NCBI GenBank assembly: GCA_902787575.1
Contig: CADAGX010000009.1
Location: 1-64,000, forward strand
Direction: 5' to 3'
From: an uncultured Bacteroidales bacterium
GTDB taxonomy: Bacteria > Bacteroidota > Bacteroidia > Bacteroidales > Bacteroidaceae
DNA: 64,000 bases
The first letter of the stretch is position 1. Each line of letters opens with the position of its first letter. The notes under the pieces are model-generated. The model was given only the letters and a program-made list of their open reading frames with translations. It ran no database searches and was not told the DNA's origin. Shown piece by piece: positions 60,191 through 64,000 of this stretch. The position numbers and the translations under genes are program-made.

Positions 60191-61450
60191 TCAGTTGTAG
60201 CAGGTTTCTCCGTGTTCGTACACATCCAGTCCCTCATCCTCGATGCGCGCGTCCACACGCAAGCCGTGCATGTGTTTGATACCATAGAATAATACCAGTC
60301 CGCAGGCGGCTGCCCAAAGGTCGATGACGAGGATGCCAAAGCACTGCGCTCCGAAGAATCCCCAGCCGTGGCCGTAGAAAGCTCCGCTGGAGGTGGAGAG
60401 CAGGCCGGTGAGCAGCGTGCCAAGGATGCCGCAGACACCGTGTACGCTCGATGCACCAACCGGGTCGTCGATGTGCAGACGGTGGTCTATGAACTCGATG
60501 GAATACACCAGCACAATGCCACACACGAGGCCGATGGCTGCAGCGCCCGCGGGCGAGACGAGGTCGCAGCCCGCTGTGATGCCCACTAGTCCGGCCAGCA
60601 CGCCGTTGAGCATCAGAGAGAACGAGGGCTTTCCGTATTTGCGCCACGTCAGAAACATCGTGCCTACGCCTCCGGATGCGGCTGCCAGGTTGGTGGTCAG
60701 CAGCACGTGGCTGATGGCCGTGCGGTTTACCTCGCCCGACGCTGCCAACTGCGAGCCGGGGTTGAAACCGAACCAGCCGAGCCAGAGGATGAAAACGCCC
60801 AGAGCGGCCAGCGTGAGTGAGTGGCCCGGAATGGCACGGCTAACGCCCTCGCTGGTGTACTTGCCGCGTCGGGCGCCAAGCGCCATGGCGCCTATGAGGG
60901 CCAGCACACCGCCCACGCTATGCACGATGGCCGAACCGGCAAAGTCGTGAAAGACGGTGCCGAAGGTGGTGGTCATGAAACTGCCGCTCGCATCGTTGCA
61001 GAGCCAGCCGCCGCCCCACGTCCAGTGGCCTTCTACCGGATAGATGAGCAGCGTGATGACGGCGCTGTAGATGACGTACATCGAAAACTTCGTGCGCTCG
61101 GCCATTGCTCCGCTTACGATGGTGGCACTCGTGGCGCAGAATACTGTCTCGAACATGAGGAAACCCTCCACCGGAAGGTCGCCGCTGTAGAACGAGAGGT
61201 CGCCCCAGTTGGGCGCGCCGATGAAGCCTGCACCCTCCGAGCCAAACATAAAGCCGAAGCCTACGAACCAGAAAAGCAGCGAGCCGAACATGAAGTCTAC
61301 GAAGTTCTTAAACAGAATGTTGGCCGTGTTCTTGCCGCGCGTGAAGCCGGCCTCGCACAGCGCGAAGCCCGGTTGCATCCAAAATACAAGCATGGCTGCC
61401 AGTAGCATCCATACGGTGTCGAGTGAGAGAGCGATGTCATTCATATGCAT
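60191..61450 (-). CDS. amtB: Ammonium transporter AmtB
   Basis: The 419-residue product has eleven predicted membrane segments and the Amt signatures: LVFWMQPGFALCEAGFTRGK, FVGFGFMFGSEGAGFIG, FETVFCATSATIVSGAMAER, HDFAGSAIVHSVGGVLALIG (pore His), LWLGWFGFNPGSQLA and DPVGASSVHGVCGILGTLL. It lacks a signal peptide, as expected for Bacteroidota Amt proteins. It is 33 nt downstream of glnK, the classic pair. Confidence 0.97.
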   Translation of the reverse strand: MHMNDIALSLDTVWMLLAAMLVFWMQPGFALCEAGFTRGKNTANILFKNFVDFMFGSLLFWFVGFGFMFGSEGAGFIGAPNWGDLSFYSGDLPVEGFLMFETVFCATSATIVSGAMAERTKFSMYVIYSAVITLLIYPVEGHWTWGGGWLCNDASGSFMTTTFGTVFHDFAGSAIVHSVGGVLALIGAMALGARRGKYTSEGVSRAIPGHSLTLAALGVFILWLGWFGFNPGSQLAASGEVNRTAISHVLLTTNLAAASGGVGTMFLTWRKYGKPSFSLMLNGVLAGLVGITAGCDLVSPAGAAAIGLVCGIVLVYSIEFIDHRLHIDDPVGASSVHGVCGILGTLLTGLLSTSSGAFYGHGWGFFGAQCFGILVIDLWAAACGLVLFYGIKHMHGLRVDARIEDEGLDVYEHGETCYN

Positions 61451-61483
61451 AGGGTGTAATTTGTGGTTTGTCGTTTTGCAATC

Positions 61484-61831
61484 TTATTTCTTATCTCTGA
61501 GCACGGTGTCGCCGTGTTCGCCCGTGCGGATGCTCCACGTGTCGATGATGTCGCTGACGAAGATGCGTCCGTCGCCCACCTCTCCGGTGTGGGCCGTTTC
61601 GGCTATCACCCTGACCGTTGGCTCCACGAAATGGTCGCGGCAGACGATGGCGAGTGCCACGCGCTCTATGACATCCGTAGAATACTGCACGCCGCGGTAG
61701 ATGCGTTCCTGTCGGCTCTGGCCAATGCCATGCACGTCGTGATATTCGAACCAGTCAATATCCGACCTGAGGAGCGCTTCTTTGACGTCCTCGAACTTGG
61801 TTTTGCGAATTATCGCCTCAATTCTTTTCAT
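61484..61831 (-). CDS. glnK: Nitrogen regulatory protein P-II (GlnK-like)
   Basis: The 115-residue product is a P-II protein: MKRIEAIIRKTKFEDVKEAL, T-loop RGVQYSTDVIERVALAIVCR with Tyr50 in place of the usual Tyr51, and the C-terminal TGEVGDGRIFVSDIIDTW and IRTGEHGDTVL. P-II proteins bind ATP, ADP and 2-oxoglutarate and block AmtB when nitrogen is plentiful. Tyr50 could be modified, but no uridylyltransferase is in the window. The promoter box at 61882 lies 50 nt upstream. Confidence 0.96.
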   Translation of the reverse strand: MKRIEAIIRKTKFEDVKEALLRSDIDWFEYHDVHGIGQSRQERIYRGVQYSTDVIERVALAIVCRDHFVEPTVRVIAETAHTGEVGDGRIFVSDIIDTWSIRTGEHGDTVLRDKK

Positions 61832-61881
61832 TCTGTAGGGTAAAAAATTAAAATGAATAACAAAAAGTTTGTTTCCGAGGG

Positions 61882-61889
61882 CAAAAGTA
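61882..61889 (-). promoter_or_regulatory. -7 promoter box TACTTTTG for the glnK operon
   Basis: A TAnnTTTG match on the minus strand, 50 nt before the glnK start. Confidence 0.55.
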
Positions 61890-61982
61890 GTGCATTCTGA
61901 TATTTGGAGCAGGCGATGAGGCGCATTTTAATTCTTATTTTGCGTGCAAAATTTTAATCTGAAAGCTCAAATGTGAATTCGC

Positions 61983-61995
61983 TTTCATATTGAAA
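61983..61995. promoter_or_regulatory. Palindrome TTTCATATTGAAA in the glnK-dapF interval
   Basis: A 5-3-5 dyad with perfect TTTCA/TGAAA arms, about 95 bp upstream of the glnK -7 box and 90 bp upstream of the dapF -7 box. Possible operator; regulator unknown. Confidence 0.35.
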
Positions 61996-62086
61996 TAATT
62001 TTCTCGCATCGCCTTGCAATCTGTAACATTTGATGTATTTTTAGATTTATTTGGCGCTGCATATTGCGACATGTGTCAAAACGTCG

Positions 62087-62094
62087 TACCTTTG
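62087..62094 (+). promoter_or_regulatory. -7 promoter box TACCTTTG for dapF
   Basis: A perfect TAnnTTTG match, 48 nt before the dapF start. Confidence 0.6.
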
Positions 62095-62142
62095 CGTCGA
62101 AAAATTGCATTTAGTCAGTCGTCGACTGAAAAACAAACGAAA

Positions 62143-62952
62143 ATGACACGAAAAGTACGTTTTACCAAAATGCAAGGCGTAGGCAACGACTACATCTACG
62201 TCAATACATTATTAAATAAAGTAAGCGACCCGTCTGAGGCCGCACGCCTGTGGAGTTCGCCTCACACGGGCATTGGCAGCGACGGGCTGGTGCTCATTGG
62301 CGCTGCCACCGAGAGCGGAGCAGATTTCTCGATGCGTATCTTCAACGCCGACGGCTCGGAGGCCACGATGTGCGGCAACGCCTCGCGCTGCGTAGGTAAG
62401 TATCTCTACGAGCGCGGCCTGACGGACCGCACGGAGATAGGGTTGCAGACACTCTCGGACGTGAAAAAGCTCAGGCTACAGGTGGAGAACGGAACGGTAG
62501 AGTCTGTCAGCGTGGATATGCTCGTGCCACGTCTGGCCGACGACAAGTTGTTCTGCCCTGCGCCCGGGCTGCCCGATGGAACCTTCGTGTGGGTGGGCAA
62601 TCCCCACTACGTAATATTTACCGACGACGTGGACGGGGTGGAGGACGACGGGCCGCTGCTGGAGTGCCATCCATCGTTTCCGCAGCGCTCGAACATAGAG
62701 TTTGCGTACGTGCTGCCCGACGGTCGCATCCGCATGAGGGTGTGGGAGCGCGGCAGCGGAGTGACGCGAGCCTGTGGCACGGGAGCCTGTGCCACGGCTG
62801 TGGCAGCAGTGCTGAAGGGCCTTGTGGGCCGGCAGACGGAGGTGGTGATGGACGGCGGAACGCTTAGCATAGACTGGCACGAGGCCGACAACCACGTCTG
62901 GCAGACCGGGCCGGCCGAATTCGTCTTCGACGGCGAGATAGACGACGTGTGA
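62143..62952 (+). CDS. dapF: Diaminopimelate epimerase
   Basis: The 269-residue product interconverts LL- and meso-diaminopimelate for lysine and peptidoglycan. The two catalytic cysteines are in [16 protein letters not shown] (C77) and [16 protein letters not shown] (C211); the start is [20 protein letters not shown]. The longer upstream frame is not used. dapL follows after 46 nt, so both steps of the aminotransferase pathway are encoded together. Confidence 0.97.
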   Translation: MTRKVRFTKMQGVGNDYIYVNTLLNKVSDPSEAARLWSSPHTGIGSDGLVLIGAATESGADFSMRIFNADGSEATMCGNASRCVGKYLYERGLTDRTEIGLQTLSDVKKLRLQVENGTVESVSVDMLVPRLADDKLFCPAPGLPDGTFVWVGNPHYVIFTDDVDGVEDDGPLLECHPSFPQRSNIEFAYVLPDGRIRMRVWERGSGVTRACGTGACATAVAAVLKGLVGRQTEVVMDGGTLSIDWHEADNHVWQTGPAEFVFDGEIDDV

Positions 62953-62998
62953 CATCCGAGAAAACAGTGTGTAAGATTTTTATTCCAAAACGAGAAAT

Positions 62999-64000
62999 AT
63001 GGCTTTAGTTAACGACCATTTCCTGAAATTGCCCAACAACTATCTGTTCTCCGACGTGGCAAAGAAGGTGAACGCCTTCAAGGCGACGCATCCCAAGGCG
63101 CGCGTCATCACGCTGGGCATCGGCGACGTCACCCAGCCGCTCTGTCCGGCCGTTGTCGAGGCCATCCACCGTGCCGCCGACGAGTTGGCGCAGCAGTCCA
63201 CATTCCGCGGATACGGCCCCGAGCAGGGCTACGATTTCCTTCGCGAGGCCATCCTCAAGAACGATTTCCTGCCGCGCGGCATCCACCTCGACATGAGCGA
63301 GATTTTCGTCAACGACGGTTCCAAGAGCGACACAGGCAACATACAGGAACTCATACGCTGGGACAATTCCATTGGCGTCACCGACCCCATCTATCCCGTT
63401 TACATCGACTCGAACGTGATGATAGGCCGTGCCGGTGTGATGGAGGAAGGCCGATGGTCGAACGTCATCTACATGCCATGTACGGCCGAGAACGGATTTG
63501 TGCCCCAGATTCCCGAGCGGCGCGTAGACGTCATCTATCTGTGCTATCCCAACAATCCGACGGGTATGACGCTCACGAAGGACGAACTTCGCCACTGGGT
63601 GAACTATGCCCTACACAACGATGCGCTCATCTTCTTCGACGCAGCCTACGAAGCATACATCCAGGACGATCGTATCCCGCACAGCATCTACGAGATTCGC
63701 GGTGCGCGCAAGTGCGCCATCGAGTTTCACTCCTATTCGAAGACGGCGGGCTTCACGGGCGTGCGTTGCGGTTACACCGTAGTGCCCAAGGAGGTGACGG
63801 CTGCCACGCTTGGCGGCGAGCGCATCTCGCTCAACCATTTGTGGCTGCGCAGGCAGAGTACTAAGTTCAACGGCACGAGTTACATCTCGCAGCGCGCTGC
63901 CGAGGCTGTCTATACGCCCGAGGGGAAGCGTCAGGTGCGTCAGACCATCGACTACTACATGCAGAACGCGCACAAGATGCTCTCCGCACTGCGTGCTCTC
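62999..64000 (+). CDS. dapL: LL-diaminopimelate aminotransferase (3' end outside the window)
   Basis: From ATG at 62999, 334 codons remain open to the window edge. The fold type I PLP enzyme converts tetrahydrodipicolinate directly to LL-diaminopimelate. Motifs: FLKLPNNYLFSDVAKKVNAF, ITLGIGDVTQPLCPAVV, FRGYGPEQGYDFLREAI, VIYLCYPNNPTGMTLTKDEL, IFFDAAYEAYIQD and the PLP lysine in FHSYSKTAGFTGVRCGYTVV. About three quarters of the expected 410 residues is seen. Confidence 0.96.
   Translation, partial: MALVNDHFLKLPNNYLFSDVAKKVNAFKATHPKARVITLGIGDVTQPLCPAVVEAIHRAADELAQQSTFRGYGPEQGYDFLREAILKNDFLPRGIHLDMSEIFVNDGSKSDTGNIQELIRWDNSIGVTDPIYPVYIDSNVMIGRAGVMEEGRWSNVIYMPCTAENGFVPQIPERRVDVIYLCYPNNPTGMTLTKDELRHWVNYALHNDALIFFDAAYEAYIQDDRIPHSIYEIRGARKCAIEFHSYSKTAGFTGVRCGYTVVPKEVTAATLGGERISLNHLWLRRQSTKFNGTSYISQRAAEAVYTPEGKRQVRQTIDYYMQNAHKMLSALRAL

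Larger units (their letters stand above)
61832..62142. other. AT-rich intergenic region between divergent glnK and dapF
   Basis: No gene is seen. It holds the glnK -7 box, the dapF -7 box and several palindromes: TTTCA-TAT-TGAAA at 61983-61995, TGAAAGC...GCTTTCA, and GGCGATG...CATCGCC across about 100 nt. The array could bind a nitrogen regulator. Confidence 0.5.

Noticed and set aside
62050-62080. Sigma-54 type site (GG...GC) upstream of dapF
   Set aside because: The spacing between GG and GC is 11 nt instead of 10, and a normal -7 box lies downstream.

Overview
The window is chromosomal DNA from a GC-rich member of the Bacteroidales, probably Prevotellaceae or a close relative. The evidence is the Bacteroidota -7 promoter box (TAnnTTTG) upstream of most transcription units, the lack of consistent Shine-Dalgarno sequences, and family-typical genes such as LptC, a GldE/CorC-type protein, an OMP_b-brl_3 barrel, DUF4886, DUF1349 and DUF6249. 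The exact genus is inference. No phage, insertion sequence, rRNA operon or CRISPR array is visible.

Layout. 1-4.4 kb: 5' part of a GH78 alpha-L-rhamnosidase, a tandem intergenic repeat, an AT-rich island with a DpnI-like methyl-directed restriction endonuclease, and a GH30 glycosidase. 4.4-15.6 kb (minus strand): PpiD-like chaperone, GldE-like protein, LptC, an outer-membrane protein and CoaX, then a single-polypeptide CarA-CarB carbamoyl-phosphate synthase with a terminator-like hairpin in its leader. 15.7-24.6 kb: tRNA-Thr, MltG, RadA, a Tyr-rich lipoprotein, a phosphoesterase, a DUF4886 protein, a sialidase-like protein, a five-tRNA cluster (Val, Arg, Tyr, Gly, Asp), an aldo/keto reductase and a flavin-binding protein. 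24.6-26.7 kb (minus): an ECF sigma factor with two small membrane proteins, and a DUF1349 lipoprotein. 26.9-31.8 kb (plus): a run of eight small enzymes (nitroreductase, CPBP protease, two flavodoxin-like reductases, a CAT-like acetyltransferase, two alpha/beta hydrolases and a truncated YdeI protein).

31.8-36.3 kb (minus): HigBA toxin-antitoxin, a large YfhO membrane protein, ribosomal protein S15 and a lipoprotein. 36.4-42.7 kb (minus): an L-rhamnose catabolic operon rhaB-rhaA-rhaT-rhaD preceded by a Sel1-repeat protein. With the GH78 enzyme at the left edge it gives a route from rhamnosides to dihydroxyacetone phosphate and lactaldehyde. 42.9-52.1 kb: a polyprenyl-phosphate glycosyltransferase, a phosphoesterase, a PMT glycosyltransferase fused to two LAB_N domains, a large outer-membrane barrel with a Gly/Asn-rich tail, an HD nuclease and a membrane protein. 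52.3-54.3 kb: groES-groEL.

54.3-61.8 kb (minus): glnK, amtB, an outer-membrane protein, pyrG, purF and asnB. This is an ammonium sensing and uptake module followed directly by three glutamine amidotransferases, so it looks like a nitrogen-assimilation regulon. 62.1-64 kb (plus): dapF and dapL (cut by the window edge), the aminotransferase branch of lysine/diaminopimelate synthesis. The most notable items are the DpnI-like island, the CarAB fusion with its leader, the PMT-LAB_N-LAB_N fusion, and repeat families that carry promoter boxes.
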